From Bacteroidales bacterium (GTDB lineage: Bacteria; Bacteroidota; Bacteroidia; Bacteroidales; UBA12077): DNA of 46,862 bases. A program made the position numbers and the translations under genes. This document shows, in pieces, positions 1 to 9,188 of the stretch (position 1 is the stretch's first letter; each line of letters starts with the position of its first letter). The stretch is from contig JAUWQL010000007.1 of the NCBI GenBank assembly GCA_030611105.1, positions 1-46,862 of the forward strand, written 5' to 3'. Below the pieces are notes generated by a model. The model saw only the letters and a program-made list of their open reading frames with translations. It was not told the DNA's origin and made no database searches.

Positions 1-1
1 T

Positions 2-253
2 AAATCTGCAGAGAAAATTGTGAAGACGGTTAAATCCACCGGAGCTGTAGTTAGTGGACCAATCCCCCTACCTACACACAAAAGAGTGTTTACGGTATTA
101 CGTTCTCCTTTCGTTAACAAGAAATCGAGAGAACAATTTCAACTTTCTTCTTATAAAAGATTATTAGACATTTATAGTTCAACACCAAAAACTATAGATG
201 CTTTAATGAAGTTGGAATTACCTAGTGGAGTTGAAGTAGAAATAAAAGTGTAA
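2..253 (+). CDS. rpsJ: 30S ribosomal protein S10 (uS10), 5' end cut off by the window
   Basis: The reading frame is already open at base 2 and gives 83 residues that match the body and C-terminus of S10, including the [10 protein letters not shown] loop. Full bacterial S10 has about 101-103 residues, so roughly 18 N-terminal residues lie outside the window. The GTG at base 20 is an internal valine codon, not a start. S10 sits in the head of the 30S subunit and, as NusE, also joins NusB in transcription antitermination (family knowledge). It is the first gene of the S10 operon and is followed 21 bases later by rplC. Identity is clear; only the start is missing. Confidence 0.97.
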   Translation, partial: KSAEKIVKTVKSTGAVVSGPIPLPTHKRVFTVLRSPFVNKKSREQFQLSSYKRLLDIYSSTPKTIDALMKLELPSGVEVEIKV

Positions 254-274
254 TAAAAGTTAAAAAGGAAAAAC

Positions 275-895
275 ATGCCAGGATTAATTGGAAAAAAGAT
301 CGGAATGACTTCCATCTTCAGTGCCGAGGGGAAAAATATCCCATGCACTGTTATTGAGGCTGGGCCATGCGTCGTAACTCAGGTTAAAATGCTTGAAAAT
401 GACGGTTATAACGCATACCAATTGGCTTTTGATGAAAAAAAGGATAAAAATACCAGCGGTCCTTTAAAAGGACATTTTAAGAAAGCCGGTACAACACCTA
501 GAAGGATTTTACACGAATTTAAAAATTTCGCTAAGGAGTATGAGCTTGGTGATGATGTAACTATCGATATCTTTAATGAAGATATGTGGGTTGACGTGGC
601 TGGTTATAGTAAAGGTAAGGGATTTCAAGGTGTAGTTAAACGTCATGGTTTCCATGGTGTAGGCGGACAAACTCATGGTCAGCATAACAGGCTTCGTGCT
701 CCAGGTTCTTTAGGAGCATCTTCATACCCTTCAAGAGTGTTTAAAGGTATGAGAATGGCTGGTCAGACTGGAAATAAAAAGGTTAAAGTAATAAACCTTA
801 AAGTTATCAAGGTTATTAAAGAGAATAATTTATTAGTTGTAAAAGGATCTGTTCCTGGCGCAAAAGGTTCATATTTAATTATTCAGAAGTTTTAA
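275..895 (+). CDS. rplC: 50S ribosomal protein L3 (uL3)
   Basis: A 206-residue protein of normal L3 length beginning [12 protein letters not shown], the conserved L3 N-terminus. Residues around 125-150 form the Gly/His-rich extended loop ([19 protein letters not shown]) that reaches toward the peptidyl-transferase centre, followed by the conserved [12 protein letters not shown] segment. L3 is one of the early-assembly proteins that nucleate the 50S subunit. A purine-rich AAAAAGGAAAAA tract precedes the ATG, a modest ribosome-binding sequence. It lies between rpsJ and rplD as in other S10 operons. Confidence 0.98.
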   Translation: MPGLIGKKIGMTSIFSAEGKNIPCTVIEAGPCVVTQVKMLENDGYNAYQLAFDEKKDKNTSGPLKGHFKKAGTTPRRILHEFKNFAKEYELGDDVTIDIFNEDMWVDVAGYSKGKGFQGVVKRHGFHGVGGQTHGQHNRLRAPGSLGASSYPSRVFKGMRMAGQTGNKKVKVINLKVIKVIKENNLLVVKGSVPGAKGSYLIIQKF

Positions 896-908
896 TTATT
901 CAGAAGTA

Positions 909-1538
909 ATGGAATTATCTATAGTTAATATAACAGGAAAAGATACTGGTAAAAAGGTTACCTTGAACGATTCAATTTTTAAGATTGAACCAAACGATCA
1001 TGCTATATATCTTGATGTTAAGCAATATATGGCTAATAAACGTCAGGGTACACACAAAGCAAAAGAAAGATCGGAAATTGCCGGTAGCACAAGAAAGATT
1101 AAGAGACAAAAAGGAACTGGTACGGCTAGAGCAGGTAGTATAAAATCTCCTATTTTGAGAGGTGGAGGAAGAGTCTTTGGCCCGAAACCAAGAGATTACT
1201 CTTTCAAGTTAAATAAAAAAGTAAAACAGCTAGCTCGTAAATCAGCGTTAGCTTATAAAGCTAACGATAACAATATTAAGATTCTGGAAGACTTTAATTT
1301 TGAGGCTCCAAAAACAAAAGAGTTTGTTGAGCTTAGAAATAATCTTGAAGTAGCAGATAAAAAAGTACTTTTAGTTTTATCTGAACAAAATAAAAATATA
1401 TATTTGTCATCCAGAAATTTACGGGATATTAAAGTAGTAAATGTTTCTGAGATAACTACTTATGATATAATGAATGCGTCAGTTGTATTCTTTGTTGAGA
1501 ATTCGATTGAGCCATTACATAAAATGTTTAGAATTTAG
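909..1538 (+). CDS. rplD: 50S ribosomal protein L4 (uL4)
   Basis: A 209-residue L4 that starts with [10 protein letters not shown]. The basic Gly-rich stretch at about residues 58-105 ([27 protein letters not shown]) is the extended loop that lines the nascent peptide tunnel near L22. In gammaproteobacteria L4 also represses its own operon by attenuation, but I see no leader here to judge that because the operon start is outside the window. It begins 13 bases after rplC, without a Shine-Dalgarno sequence. Confidence 0.98.
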   Translation: MELSIVNITGKDTGKKVTLNDSIFKIEPNDHAIYLDVKQYMANKRQGTHKAKERSEIAGSTRKIKRQKGTGTARAGSIKSPILRGGGRVFGPKPRDYSFKLNKKVKQLARKSALAYKANDNNIKILEDFNFEAPKTKEFVELRNNLEVADKKVLLVLSEQNKNIYLSSRNLRDIKVVNVSEITTYDIMNASVVFFVENSIEPLHKMFRI

Positions 1539-1552
1539 TAAAAATTGATACG

Positions 1553-1843
1553 ATGGATATTTTATTGAAGCCAATAGTGACCGAAAAAATGACCATGCAA
1601 AGTGAAGACTTAAACAGGTATGGTTTTATAGTGGATACAAGGGCGAATAAGCTTCAGATTAAAAAAGCTGTTGAAGAAATGTATGATGTTTCAGTTGAAT
1701 CTGTTAACACTATGCGCTATTTAGGCAAAAAGAAATCTCGTAATACGAAGTCAGGTATAATCGAAGGACGAGCAAAGTCTTTTAAAAAGGCAATTGTTAC
1801 TTTAACAGAAGGTGAAAAAATAGATTTTTATAGCAATATTTAA
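1553..1843 (+). CDS. rplW: 50S ribosomal protein L23 (uL23)
   Basis: A 96-residue protein starting [13 protein letters not shown], the typical L23 opening with the PIVTEK motif. L23 lies at the exit of the peptide tunnel and is the docking point for trigger factor and the signal recognition particle. Two features of the family are visible: the N-terminal alpha/beta fold with the [14 protein letters not shown] segment, and a basic hairpin ([10 protein letters not shown]). It sits 14 bases after rplD and 5 bases before rplB, so translation is probably coupled. Confidence 0.97.
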   Translation: MDILLKPIVTEKMTMQSEDLNRYGFIVDTRANKLQIKKAVEEMYDVSVESVNTMRYLGKKKSRNTKSGIIEGRAKSFKKAIVTLTEGEKIDFYSNI

Positions 1844-1848
1844 TTGAT

Positions 1849-2673
1849 ATGGCAGTACGTAAATTAAAACCTGTTACACCAGGACAAAGACATAAGGTTA
1901 TAGGTGCTTTTGATACAATTACAAAAAGCACGCCGGAAAAATCTTTGTTGGCTCCTATGAAGAGATCAGGGGGAAGGAATAATGACGGAAAAATGACCAT
2001 GAGATATGTAGGTGGTGGTCATAAGAAAAGATACAGAATTATTGATTTCCTTCGCAACAAAGATGGAATGGAAGCAACTGTTAAAAGTATTGAGTATGAT
2101 CCAAATAGAACAGCTCGTATTGCATTAGTTGTATATAAAGATGGTGAAAAAAGATATATTATCGCTCCTAACGGATTAAAAGTTGATCAGATTATTATGT
2201 CTGGTAAAGATGTAGCTCCGGAAATTGGAAATACATTATTCTTATCAGATATTCCATTAGGAACAATTATACATAATATTGAATTACAACCAGAAAGAGG
2301 AGCAACTTTAGCAAGAAGTGCTGGCTCTTATGCTCAGCTAACTTCACGTGATGGAAAATACGCTATTGTTAAATTACCATCAGGTGAATCTAGAATGATA
2401 TTAGTTACTTGCCGTGCAACAATTGGAACTGTTTCCAATGCGGATCACTTTTTAGAAGTTTCCGGTAAGGCTGGTAGAAGTAGATGGTTAGGTAGAAGAC
2501 CTAGAGTTCGTGGTGTTGTTATGAATCCGGTTGATCACCCAATGGGTGGTGGCGAAGGCAGATCTTCGGGAGGTCACCCAAGATCAAGAAACGGCATGCC
2601 TGCTAAAGGATATAAAACACGAGCTAAGAAAAAGGCTTCTAATAAGTATATTGTAGAAAAACGTAAGAAATAA
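1849..2673 (+). CDS. rplB: 50S ribosomal protein L2 (uL2)
   Basis: A 274-residue L2 of usual length with the central RNA-binding OB-fold and SH3-like domain, and the C-terminal [17 protein letters not shown] loop that approaches the peptidyl-transferase centre. In Escherichia coli the loop reads HPHGGG with His229; here the second His is Met, a substitution I recall as usual in Bacteroidota. The tail is rich in Lys/Arg and contacts 23S rRNA. The ATG lies 5 bases after rplW. Confidence 0.98.
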   Translation: MAVRKLKPVTPGQRHKVIGAFDTITKSTPEKSLLAPMKRSGGRNNDGKMTMRYVGGGHKKRYRIIDFLRNKDGMEATVKSIEYDPNRTARIALVVYKDGEKRYIIAPNGLKVDQIIMSGKDVAPEIGNTLFLSDIPLGTIIHNIELQPERGATLARSAGSYAQLTSRDGKYAIVKLPSGESRMILVTCRATIGTVSNADHFLEVSGKAGRSRWLGRRPRVRGVVMNPVDHPMGGGEGRSSGGHPRSRNGMPAKGYKTRAKKKASNKYIVEKRKK

Positions 2674-2685
2674 ATATAGAGTACT

Positions 2686-2955
2686 ATGAGTCGATCATTG
2701 AAAAAAGGCCCATTTATTGATTTTAAATTAGAGAAGAGAGTTCTTGACATGAATGAATCAGGTAAAAAATCTGTGATTAAAACCTGGTCAAGAAGATCAA
2801 TGGTATCTCCGGATTTCGTTGGGCATACTATTGCAGTTCACAACGGAAATAAATTTATCCCGGTTTATGTTACCGAAAATATGGTTGGACATAAATTAGG
2901 TGAATTTGCTCCTACCAGAACTTATAGAGGACATGGCGGTGCCAGAAAAGGTTAA
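2686..2955 (+). CDS. rpsS: 30S ribosomal protein S19 (uS19)
   Basis: An 89-residue S19 beginning [12 protein letters not shown], with the conserved KTWSRRS and [16 protein letters not shown] segments. S19 forms a complex with S13 in the 30S head and contacts the A-site finger and tRNA region. Length is ordinary. The gap to rplV is 40 bases, one of the longer ones in this part of the operon, but it shows no hairpin or promoter that I can recognise. Confidence 0.98.
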   Translation: MSRSLKKGPFIDFKLEKRVLDMNESGKKSVIKTWSRRSMVSPDFVGHTIAVHNGNKFIPVYVTENMVGHKLGEFAPTRTYRGHGGARKG

Positions 2956-2995
2956 CAACCGACAATAGTATATGACATTAAAATATTAGACTATA

Positions 2996-3415
2996 ATGGG
3001 TGCAAGAAAAAGAATAAGAGCGAACCAGGTAAAAGAAAGCAAAAAAAATCAATATTTTGCTATATTACGTAATTGCCCTACCTCACCTAGAAAAATGAGG
3101 TTAGTAGCCGATATGGTTAGAGGGATGGATGTAAATAAAGCTCTTGATGTATTAAAATATAGTTCGAAAGAAGCTTCAAATCGCATGGAAAAATTGCTAT
3201 TATCAGCTATTTCTAACTGGCAAGGTAAAAACGAAGGTGTTCGAATTGAAGATAGTAAGTTAATAGTGAAAGAAGTTTTTGTTGATGGTGGAAGAATGCT
3301 TAAAAGAATTCAACCAGCACCACAAGGAAGGGCACATCGAATTAGAAAAAGATCAAATCACGTGACTTTAGTGCTTGATAATTTAAATAACAACGATACT
3401 CAAATAGAACAATAG
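2996..3415 (+). CDS. rplV: 50S ribosomal protein L22 (uL22)
   Basis: A 139-residue L22. The conserved core ([18 protein letters not shown]) starts at about residue 27, so there is an N-terminal basic extension ([11 protein letters not shown]) relative to the 110-residue E. coli protein. The C-terminal beta-hairpin [20 protein letters not shown] lines the peptide tunnel and is the site of macrolide-resistance mutations in other species. A Gln/Asn-rich tail follows. The stop codon directly abuts the rpsC start with no spacer. Confidence 0.97.
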   Translation: MGARKRIRANQVKESKKNQYFAILRNCPTSPRKMRLVADMVRGMDVNKALDVLKYSSKEASNRMEKLLLSAISNWQGKNEGVRIEDSKLIVKEVFVDGGRMLKRIQPAPQGRAHRIRKRSNHVTLVLDNLNNNDTQIEQ

Positions 3416-4126
3416 ATGGGACAAAAAGTAAATCCGATAGCAAATCGATTAGGAATCATTAAAGGTTGGGATTCTAATTGGTACGGTGGAAGAAAATATG
3501 CTGACAAACTGATTGAGGATAATAAAATAAGAAAATATCTTGAAGCTCGATTAGCAAAAGCTAGTATTTCTAAGATTGTTATTGAAAGAACTTTGAAACT
3601 AATAACCGTTACTGTAAATACCGCACGTCCAGGAATTATTATTGGTAAAGGTGGACAGGAAGTAGATAAGTTAAAAGAAGAGTTAAAAAAAATAACCCGA
3701 AAAGAAGTTCAAATAAACATATTTGAAATTAAAAGACCAGAACTTGATGCTACTATCGTTGGTAACTCAATTGCTCGTCAAATCGAGGGCAAAGTGTCAT
3801 ACCGTCGTGCGATAAAAATGACAATTGCATCAACAATGCGAATGGGTGCACAGGGTATTAAAGTTCAAATATCAGGACGTTTGGGTGGTGCTGAAATGGC
3901 TCGTACAGAAGTTTATAAAGAAGGACGTACACCATTACACACTTTTCGTGCCGATATCGATTATACACTGAGCGAAGCTTTAACTAAAGTTGGTTTAGTT
4001 GGAATCAAAGTTTGGATTTGTAAAGGTGAAGTATTCGGAAAAAGAGATTTATCTCCAAACTTGGGTGCTTCTAGAAGCCAAAAACCAGGTAATAAAGGTG
4101 GCTTCCATAAGAGAAAAAGAAAATAA
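3416..4126 (+). CDS. rpsC: 30S ribosomal protein S3 (uS3)
   Basis: A 236-residue S3 starting [15 protein letters not shown] type II KH domain is visible at about residues 60-110 with its GxxG loop in IIIGKGGQE, and the C-terminal S3 domain carries [13 protein letters not shown]3 helps form the mRNA entry channel and has unwinding activity with S4 and S5. The ATG follows the rplV stop without a gap, so the two genes are probably translationally coupled. The extreme C-terminus is very basic (GGFHKRKRK). Confidence 0.98.
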   Translation: MGQKVNPIANRLGIIKGWDSNWYGGRKYADKLIEDNKIRKYLEARLAKASISKIVIERTLKLITVTVNTARPGIIIGKGGQEVDKLKEELKKITRKEVQINIFEIKRPELDATIVGNSIARQIEGKVSYRRAIKMTIASTMRMGAQGIKVQISGRLGGAEMARTEVYKEGRTPLHTFRADIDYTLSEALTKVGLVGIKVWICKGEVFGKRDLSPNLGASRSQKPGNKGGFHKRKRK

Positions 4127-4155
4127 GGCGATAATTTTAAAGATTATTAGGAATA

Positions 4156-4584
4156 ATGTTACAGCCAAAGAAAACTAAATACAGAAGAGTCCAAAAGGGC
4201 AAGATGAAAGGAAATGCCCAAAGAGGGAATCAACTTGCTTTTGGTTCTTTCGGAATCAAAGCACTTGGTGAGTGTTGGATGACTGGACGACAAATTGAAG
4301 CAGCTCGACAAGCTGTGACAAGATATATGAAACGTGAAGGGCAAATCTGGATCAGAGTTTTTCCGGATAAACCAATTACTAAGAAACCTGCTGAGGTTCG
4401 TATGGGTAAAGGTCGTGGAGCACCAGAAGGATTTGTTGCTCCTGTTAAACCGGGGAAAATTATTATCGAAGCTGAAGGGGTACCATTTAAAGTTGCTAAG
4501 GAAGCATTGCGTCTTGCAGCACAAAAATTACCTATACCTATGAAGTTCGTCGTTAGACGTGATTATGTTGAAAAAACAAATTAG
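4156..4584 (+). CDS. rplP: 50S ribosomal protein L16 (uL16)
   Basis: A 142-residue L16 with the usual [15 protein letters not shown] start and the [20 protein letters not shown] loop that contacts tRNA in the A/P region. L16 is a late-assembly protein required for peptidyl-transferase activity and tRNA accommodation. It is preceded by ATTAGGAATAATG, a weak purine-rich start context, and by a 29-base gap after rpsC. Two other reading frames overlap it but show no protein-like content. Confidence 0.98.
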   Translation: MLQPKKTKYRRVQKGKMKGNAQRGNQLAFGSFGIKALGECWMTGRQIEAARQAVTRYMKREGQIWIRVFPDKPITKKPAEVRMGKGRGAPEGFVAPVKPGKIIIEAEGVPFKVAKEALRLAAQKLPIPMKFVVRRDYVEKTN

Positions 4585-4590
4585 TGCGAA

Positions 4591-4797
4591 ATGAAAAGTT
4601 CTGAAATAAGAGAGTTGACAACAAAGGAGTTAGTAGAGAGAATCGATACCGAAAACACTCATCTAATTCGTCTAAAGCTTAATCATGCTGTGTCTCCTTT
4701 AGACAATCCTTTAAAGATCACAGAAACACGCAAAAATATTGCAAGATTAAAAACTGAGTTGCGAAAAAGAGAATTAAACGAAAATTCGAACAGTTAA
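4591..4797 (+). CDS. rpmC: 50S ribosomal protein L29 (uL29)
   Basis: A 68-residue two-helix protein starting MKSSEIRELTTKEL, with the conserved second helix (ITETRKNIARLKTELRKREL) that identifies L29. It binds beside L23 at the tunnel exit and contributes to the trigger-factor docking region. It begins 6 bases after rplP and ends 9 bases before rpsQ. Confidence 0.96.
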   Translation: MKSSEIRELTTKELVERIDTENTHLIRLKLNHAVSPLDNPLKITETRKNIARLKTELRKRELNENSNS

Positions 4798-4806
4798 TTT
4801 TTTAAA

Positions 4807-5067
4807 ATGGAAACATCAAGGAAACTAAGAAAAGAACGTTCTGGTGTTGTTGTGAGCAACAAAATGGACAAAACCATTGTAATTGCTGTAGAACGAAAAG
4901 TAAAACACAAAAAATACGGTAAATTCATCAAACGTAGAAGCAAATTTACTGCGCATGATGAAGAGAATACTTGCAATATAGGGGATACTGTTAGGATTAT
5001 GGAAACCAGACCTTTGAGCAAGAATAAATGTTGGAGATTAGTAGAAATCATAGAAAGAGTTAAATAG
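4807..5067 (+). CDS. rpsQ: 30S ribosomal protein S17 (uS17)
   Basis: An 86-residue OB-fold protein with the S17 signature [20 protein letters not shown] and the loop [22 protein letters not shown] (split here across strands 4-5). S17 is a primary 16S rRNA binder in the 30S body. The spacing is very tight on both sides (9 bases from rpmC, 2 bases to rplN), typical of the spc operon core. Confidence 0.97.
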   Translation: METSRKLRKERSGVVVSNKMDKTIVIAVERKVKHKKYGKFIKRRSKFTAHDEENTCNIGDTVRIMETRPLSKNKCWRLVEIIERVK

Positions 5068-5069
5068 TC

Positions 5070-5435
5070 ATGATACAACAAGAAAGTAGACTAACAGTAG
5101 CTGATAACAGCGGAGCCAAGGAGGTATTATGTATCCGTGTGCTCGGAGGTACTCGTAAAAGATATGCTTCTATTGGTGATCAAATAGTTGTTACTGTTAA
5201 AAGTGCTTTACCATCAGGAGAAGTAAAAAAAGGAACAGTAACTCGTGCTGTTGTGGTTAGAACTAGAAAAGAAGTTCGTAGACCAGATGGTTCGTATGTT
5301 CGTTTCGACAACAATGCTGTTGTATTGTTAAATGAGGCAGGTGAAATTCGTGGAACTCGTATTTTTGGTCCAATACCAAGAGAATTACGTGAAAATTACA
5401 TGAAAATTATCTCATTAGCTCCAGAAGTATTATAA
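5070..5435 (+). CDS. rplN: 50S ribosomal protein L14 (uL14)
   Basis: A 121-residue L14 with the diagnostic opening [20 protein letters not shown] and the [13 protein letters not shown] motif. L14 forms intersubunit bridges with 16S rRNA and is the binding site of the silencing factor RsfS. Length matches the 120-123 residues usual in the family. It starts 2 bases after rpsQ. Confidence 0.98.
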   Translation: MIQQESRLTVADNSGAKEVLCIRVLGGTRKRYASIGDQIVVTVKSALPSGEVKKGTVTRAVVVRTRKEVRRPDGSYVRFDNNAVVLLNEAGEIRGTRIFGPIPRELRENYMKIISLAPEVL

Positions 5436-5452
5436 TTAAAAACAATTGCTGC

Positions 5453-5776
5453 ATGCGAAAGAAATTACACATTAAGAAAGGCGATACTGTTTACGTAAAT
5501 GCAGGTGAATATAAAGGACAACAAGGAAAAGTCCTTGAAATAATTTACGACAAAGAGAAAGCTATTGTTGAGGGTGTTAATATGGTTTCAAAACATACTA
5601 AGCCTAATGCTAATAACCCACAAGGTGGTATCGTTAAAAAGGAAGCCCCGGTTCATATTTCGAATTTGATGGTGGTTGATCCTTCTACCGGAAATCCAAC
5701 AAGGATTGGTAGAAAATTAAATGATAAAAATAAATTAGTGCGATATTCAAAAAAATCAGGAGAGGAAATCAAGTAA
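5453..5776 (+). CDS. rplX: 50S ribosomal protein L24 (uL24)
   Basis: A 107-residue protein with an N-terminal KOW motif ([19 protein letters not shown]) and the [19 protein letters not shown] loop conserved in L24. L24 is one of the two assembly initiators that bind the 5' end of 23S rRNA. Its TAA stop shares one base with the ATG of rplE (TAATG), so the two are translationally coupled. Confidence 0.97.
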   Translation: MRKKLHIKKGDTVYVNAGEYKGQQGKVLEIIYDKEKAIVEGVNMVSKHTKPNANNPQGGIVKKEAPVHISNLMVVDPSTGNPTRIGRKLNDKNKLVRYSKKSGEEIK

Positions 5777-6333
5777 TGGAATATACGCCTGCTTTACAGA
5801 CCAAATATAGAAAAGAGATTATTCCGGTATTAAAAAAGGAATTTAAGTATAAAAGTGTTATGCAAGTTCCTAAACTGGAAAAAATCATCATTAATCAGGG
5901 AGTTGGTCAGGCAGTTGCCGATAAGAAACTTATTGAAACTGCTCAAGAAGAAATAACGCTTATTGCTGGACAAAAAGCTGTTAAGACATATTCAAAGAAA
6001 GACATATCCAATTTCAAATTAAGAAAAGGGATGCCTATTGGAGTAAAAGTTACGTTACGTAGAAGTAAAATGTATGAATTTTTAGAGAGATTAATTAGTG
6101 TTTCTATTCCTCGAATTCGTGACTTCAATGGTGTAAGTTCTAAATTTGATGGACGTGGTAATTATACTATGGGTATTCAGGAACAAATTATTTTCCCTGA
6201 GATTGATCTTGATAAGATCAACAAAATCTTAGGATTGGAAATAACTTTTGTTACATCAGCCCAAACTGACGAAGAAGGATTTGCATTATTACGCAAATTT
6301 GGTATTCCATTTAAAAATATTAAAAAGAATTAG
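5776..6333 (+). CDS. rplE: 50S ribosomal protein L5 (uL5)
   Basis: A 185-residue L5 with the conserved [11 protein letters not shown] segment, the P-site tRNA-contacting loop and the C-terminal [21 protein letters not shown]5 joins L18 and 5S rRNA in the central protuberance. Its start overlaps the rplX stop by one base. The length is slightly above the 179 residues of E. coli because of a short N-terminal extension. Confidence 0.98.
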   Translation: MEYTPALQTKYRKEIIPVLKKEFKYKSVMQVPKLEKIIINQGVGQAVADKKLIETAQEEITLIAGQKAVKTYSKKDISNFKLRKGMPIGVKVTLRRSKMYEFLERLISVSIPRIRDFNGVSSKFDGRGNYTMGIQEQIIFPEIDLDKINKILGLEITFVTSAQTDEEGFALLRKFGIPFKNIKKN

Positions 6334-6339
6334 ATAGTT

Positions 6340-6609
6340 ATGGCTAAAGAATCAATGAAAGCCCGTGAAAAGAGGCGTCAAAAATTGGTCGAAAAGTATG
6401 CTGAAAAAAGAGCAAAACTTAAAGCAGAAGGTGATTATGTAGGATTAAGCAGATTGCCAAAGAATTCTAATCCGATTAGACTTCATAACAGATGTTTAAT
6501 CACTGGAAGACCAAAAGGTTATATGAGACAGTTTGGTATTAGTAGAATTACCTTTAGAGAAATGGCATCAAAAGGTTTAATACCTGGTGTAAAGAAAGCA
6601 AGTTGGTAG
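6340..6609 (+). CDS. rpsN: 30S ribosomal protein S14 (uS14), zinc-free form
   Basis: An 89-residue S14 starting [16 protein letters not shown] and ending in the conserved [21 protein letters not shown] region. It is the long form: the short zinc-binding form has about 61 residues and two CxxC pairs, whereas this protein has a single Cys (NRCLITGRP). S14 sits in the 30S head near the decoding site. Zinc independence fits the S4 and L36 forms in the same operon. Confidence 0.97.
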   Translation: MAKESMKAREKRRQKLVEKYAEKRAKLKAEGDYVGLSRLPKNSNPIRLHNRCLITGRPKGYMRQFGISRITFREMASKGLIPGVKKASW

Positions 6610-6634
6610 ATTGTAATTTAAATTAAGAAGAGAT

Positions 6635-7033
6635 ATGATCACAGATCCGATAGCAGATTATCTTACCTGTTTAAGAAATGCCGTGATGGCAAATCACAGG
6701 GTAGTAGAAATACCTGCTTCAAACTTAAAAAAAGATATAACAAAGTTATTATATGATAAAGGTTATATCTTATCGTATAAATTCGAAGATGACAATAAGC
6801 AGGGAACTATAAAGATAGCTTTAAAATATCACCCTGAAACAAAGTCACCAGCGATTCGCTCGATAAAGAGAGTGAGTAAGCCTGGATTAAGAAAATATGT
6901 AGATACTAACGAAATACCAAGAGTCCTCAACGGTTTAGGTATTGCTATTTTATCAACATCAAAAGGTGTTATTACCGATAAAGAAGCACGTACTTTAAAT
7001 GTTGGTGGCGAGGTAATATGTTATGTACATTAA
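6635..7033 (+). CDS. rpsH: 30S ribosomal protein S8 (uS8)
   Basis: A 132-residue S8 starting [16 protein letters not shown], with the conserved C-terminal [14 protein letters not shown] and GGEVICYV motifs that contact helix 21 of 16S rRNA. In E. coli S8 represses the spc operon by binding an rRNA-like structure in the rplE message; I did not find an obvious equivalent by eye. A strong Shine-Dalgarno sequence for the next gene begins right after its stop. Confidence 0.98.
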   Translation: MITDPIADYLTCLRNAVMANHRVVEIPASNLKKDITKLLYDKGYILSYKFEDDNKQGTIKIALKYHPETKSPAIRSIKRVSKPGLRKYVDTNEIPRVLNGLGIAILSTSKGVITDKEARTLNVGGEVICYVH

Positions 7034-7034
7034 A

Positions 7035-7041
7035 AAGGAGG
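7035..7041 (+). promoter_or_regulatory. Strong Shine-Dalgarno sequence of rplF
   Basis: The sequence AAGGAGG lies 8 bases before the rplF ATG, directly after the rpsH stop. It would pair fully with the canonical 3' end of 16S rRNA. Most starts in this window lack such a sequence, as expected for Bacteroidota, where the anti-Shine-Dalgarno is reported to be sequestered on the ribosome. Confidence 0.7.
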
Positions 7042-7049
7042 AATTCTAA

Positions 7050-7604
7050 ATGTCACGAATAGGAATATTACCAATTGATTTACCCAGCGGCGTTACAGTG
7101 ACTGTTAGCGAAACAAACGAGGTTAAAGTTAAAGGACCAAAAGGAGAAATTTCGCAACAAGTAGATTCTGATATCAAAGTGGAAGTAAAAGAAAATCGGG
7201 TTATTGTAGAACGACCATCTGATGAAAAAAGACATAAAGCATTACATGGTTTATATCGTTCATTAATAAATAATATGGTTATTGGAGTATCTCAAGGATA
7301 TACTCTTAAACAAGAATTAGTCGGAGTTGGATATAAAGCTGAAGCTAAAGGTCAGGTTTTAGAGCTTAGTTTAGGTTTTTCTCACGATATTCACTTTCAA
7401 ATACCCAACGAAGTGAAGGTTGAAGCAGCTCAAGAAAGAAGACAAAATCCTATTGTCACTTTAACAAGTGTAGATAAACAATTAATAGGTGAAGTAGCTG
7501 CAAAAATTCGTTCTCTTAGACCACCTGAGCCATATAAAGGTAAAGGTATTAAGTTTGTTGGCGAACAATTACGTAGAAAAGCTGGTAAGTCTGCTAGTAT
7601 ATAA
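7050..7604 (+). CDS. rplF: 50S ribosomal protein L6 (uL6)
   Basis: A 184-residue L6 made of two related alpha/beta halves, starting MSRIGILPIDLPSGV and ending with the strongly conserved RPPEPYKGKGIKFVGE segment that binds the sarcin-ricin loop region. L6 lies near the factor-binding site of the 50S. The ATG is fixed by an AAGGAGG sequence at proper distance, the only extended ribosome-binding site I noticed in this operon. Confidence 0.98.
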   Translation: MSRIGILPIDLPSGVTVTVSETNEVKVKGPKGEISQQVDSDIKVEVKENRVIVERPSDEKRHKALHGLYRSLINNMVIGVSQGYTLKQELVGVGYKAEAKGQVLELSLGFSHDIHFQIPNEVKVEAAQERRQNPIVTLTSVDKQLIGEVAAKIRSLRPPEPYKGKGIKFVGEQLRRKAGKSASI

Positions 7605-7625
7605 GGTATTTAAAAAACAAGAGTT

Positions 7626-7985
7626 ATGGCTTTAACAAAGCAAGATAGAAGATTAAGAATAAAAAGGCGTATTCGTAAGCAGATTAGTGGTTCTGCATCA
7701 AGGCCAAGAATGTCTGTTTTTAGAAGCAACAAACAGATATATGTTCAGTTTATTGATGATCTTGAAGGCAAAACATTGCTTTCTGTATGTTCAAAAAATA
7801 AAGAAGTAGCGGAAAAAGGTAATGTTGCAAAAATAGAACAAGCTAAGTTAGTTGGAAATTTAGCAGCTAAAAAAGCTTTGGAAAACGGAATTACCGAAGT
7901 CGTATTTGATAGAAATGGTAGTTTATATCATGGTAGAGTAAAATCATTAGCAGAGGCTGCCAGAGAGGGTGGGCTTAAATTTTAA
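7626..7985 (+). CDS. rplR: 50S ribosomal protein L18 (uL18)
   Basis: A 119-residue protein with a basic N-terminal tail ([15 protein letters not shown]), the [16 protein letters not shown] strand region, and the C-terminal [21 protein letters not shown] helix typical of L18. It binds 5S rRNA together with L5. It follows rplF after 21 bases and precedes rpsE by 12. Confidence 0.97.
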   Translation: MALTKQDRRLRIKRRIRKQISGSASRPRMSVFRSNKQIYVQFIDDLEGKTLLSVCSKNKEVAEKGNVAKIEQAKLVGNLAAKKALENGITEVVFDRNGSLYHGRVKSLAEAAREGGLKF

Positions 7986-7997
7986 GATAAACATATT

Positions 7998-8513
7998 ATG
8001 TCAACAAGTATAAGAAAAGTTAAAACCAGCGATTTAGAATTAAAAGACAAACTCGTTAGTATTCAAAGAGTAACGAAAGTTACAAAAGGGGGGCGTAATT
8101 TTGGTTTTACTGCCATTGTTGTTGTTGGTAACGAAGATGGTATCGTAGGTTACGGTCTTGGAAAAGCAAAAGAAGTTACAACTGCAATTGCAAAAGGAGT
8201 TGAAGCTGCAAAGAAAAATTTAGTGAAAGTACCTATTTATAAAGGTACAATTCCGCACGAACAAGTTTGTAAATTTGGCGGTGCTCATGTTTTTCTTAAG
8301 CCGGCATCTCATGGTACCGGAGTAAAGGCAGGTGGAGCAATGCGTGCTGTTCTTGAGAGTGTTGGAGTAACCGACGTTCTTGCAAAATCTAAAGGATCTA
8401 GTAACCCTCATAACTTAGTAAAAGCAACTATAAATGCATTATTACAATTACGTGATGCTAGAGCTGTTGCCGAACAAAGAGGTATTACCCTTGACAAAGT
8501 ATTTAATGGATAA
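7998..8513 (+). CDS. rpsE: 30S ribosomal protein S5 (uS5)
   Basis: A 171-residue S5. The N-terminal double-stranded-RNA-binding fold contains [20 protein letters not shown], with the loop where spectinomycin and ram mutations arise in other bacteria. The C-terminal half has GAGxxAGG-type motifs seen here as [16 protein letters not shown] and ends GITLDKVF. S5 helps maintain decoding fidelity with S4. Gene order L18-S5-L30-L15 is standard. Confidence 0.98.
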   Translation: MSTSIRKVKTSDLELKDKLVSIQRVTKVTKGGRNFGFTAIVVVGNEDGIVGYGLGKAKEVTTAIAKGVEAAKKNLVKVPIYKGTIPHEQVCKFGGAHVFLKPASHGTGVKAGGAMRAVLESVGVTDVLAKSKGSSNPHNLVKATINALLQLRDARAVAEQRGITLDKVFNG

Positions 8514-8533
8514 TGACCTTTAATTAAAATCTC

Positions 8534-8707
8534 ATGGCGAAGATAAAAGTTACACAAATAAAGAGCGGAATTGGAAGTACCAAACGCCAAAAAAGAACCT
8601 TAGAAGCACTAGGTATTCGTAAAATGCACAATACTATTGAGGTGAAAAACACACCTCAGATTCAAGGAATGATTACTAAGGTAAGACATTTACTTAAGGT
8701 TGAATAA
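8534..8707 (+). CDS. rpmD: 50S ribosomal protein L30 (uL30)
   Basis: A short 57-residue gene. It starts MAKIKVTQIKSGIGSTKRQ and contains LEALGIRKMHNTIEV, both characteristic of L30, and ends HLLKVE. L30 is a small ferredoxin-like protein bound to 23S rRNA near 5S rRNA and is missing from some bacterial groups, so its presence is worth recording. It starts 20 bases after rpsE and ends 30 bases before rplO, precisely where L30 is expected in the spc operon. Confidence 0.96.
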   Translation: MAKIKVTQIKSGIGSTKRQKRTLEALGIRKMHNTIEVKNTPQIQGMITKVRHLLKVE

Positions 8708-8737
8708 AAATAATAACGAATAATTGAAATTATAGAT

Positions 8738-9184
8738 ATGGATTTAAGTAACTTAAAACCAGCTGAAAACTCAACAAAAAATAACAAAAGAGTTGGTAGA
8801 GGACAAGGATCTGGAAGAGGTGGAACTTCTACAAGAGGTCATAAAGGGCAGAAATCAAGATCCGGATATTCTAAAAAGATTGGTTTTGAAGGTGGACAAA
8901 TGCCTTTGCAGCGTCGTGTACCCAAGTATGGTTTCACAAATATTTCTCGTAAGGAATATAAAGGAATTAATATAGAAACTTTAGAAAAATTAGCTGAAAA
9001 GAAAGGTTTAACTACAATTGATATTGAAACTTTAGTTGAGGCTGGATTAGCAAGGAAGAACAGCTTAATTAAAATTCTTGGTGATGGAACATTAACTAAG
9101 AAATTAGAAGTTAAGGCACATGCTTTTTCAAAATCGGCTATTGCAGCAATTGAATCACTTGAAGGAACTATAGTAAAATTATAA
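8738..9184 (+). CDS. rplO: 50S ribosomal protein L15 (uL15)
   Basis: A 148-residue L15. The N-terminal half is an extended Gly/Arg-rich region (RVGRGQGSGRGGTSTRGHKG, then FEGGQMPLQRRVPKYGF) that threads into 23S rRNA, and the C-terminal half is a small globular domain. L15 is needed for late 50S assembly. It ends 4 bases before secY, the usual L15-secY linkage. Confidence 0.98.
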   Translation: MDLSNLKPAENSTKNNKRVGRGQGSGRGGTSTRGHKGQKSRSGYSKKIGFEGGQMPLQRRVPKYGFTNISRKEYKGINIETLEKLAEKKGLTTIDIETLVEAGLARKNSLIKILGDGTLTKKLEVKAHAFSKSAIAAIESLEGTIVKL

Positions 9185-9188
9185 TTTA

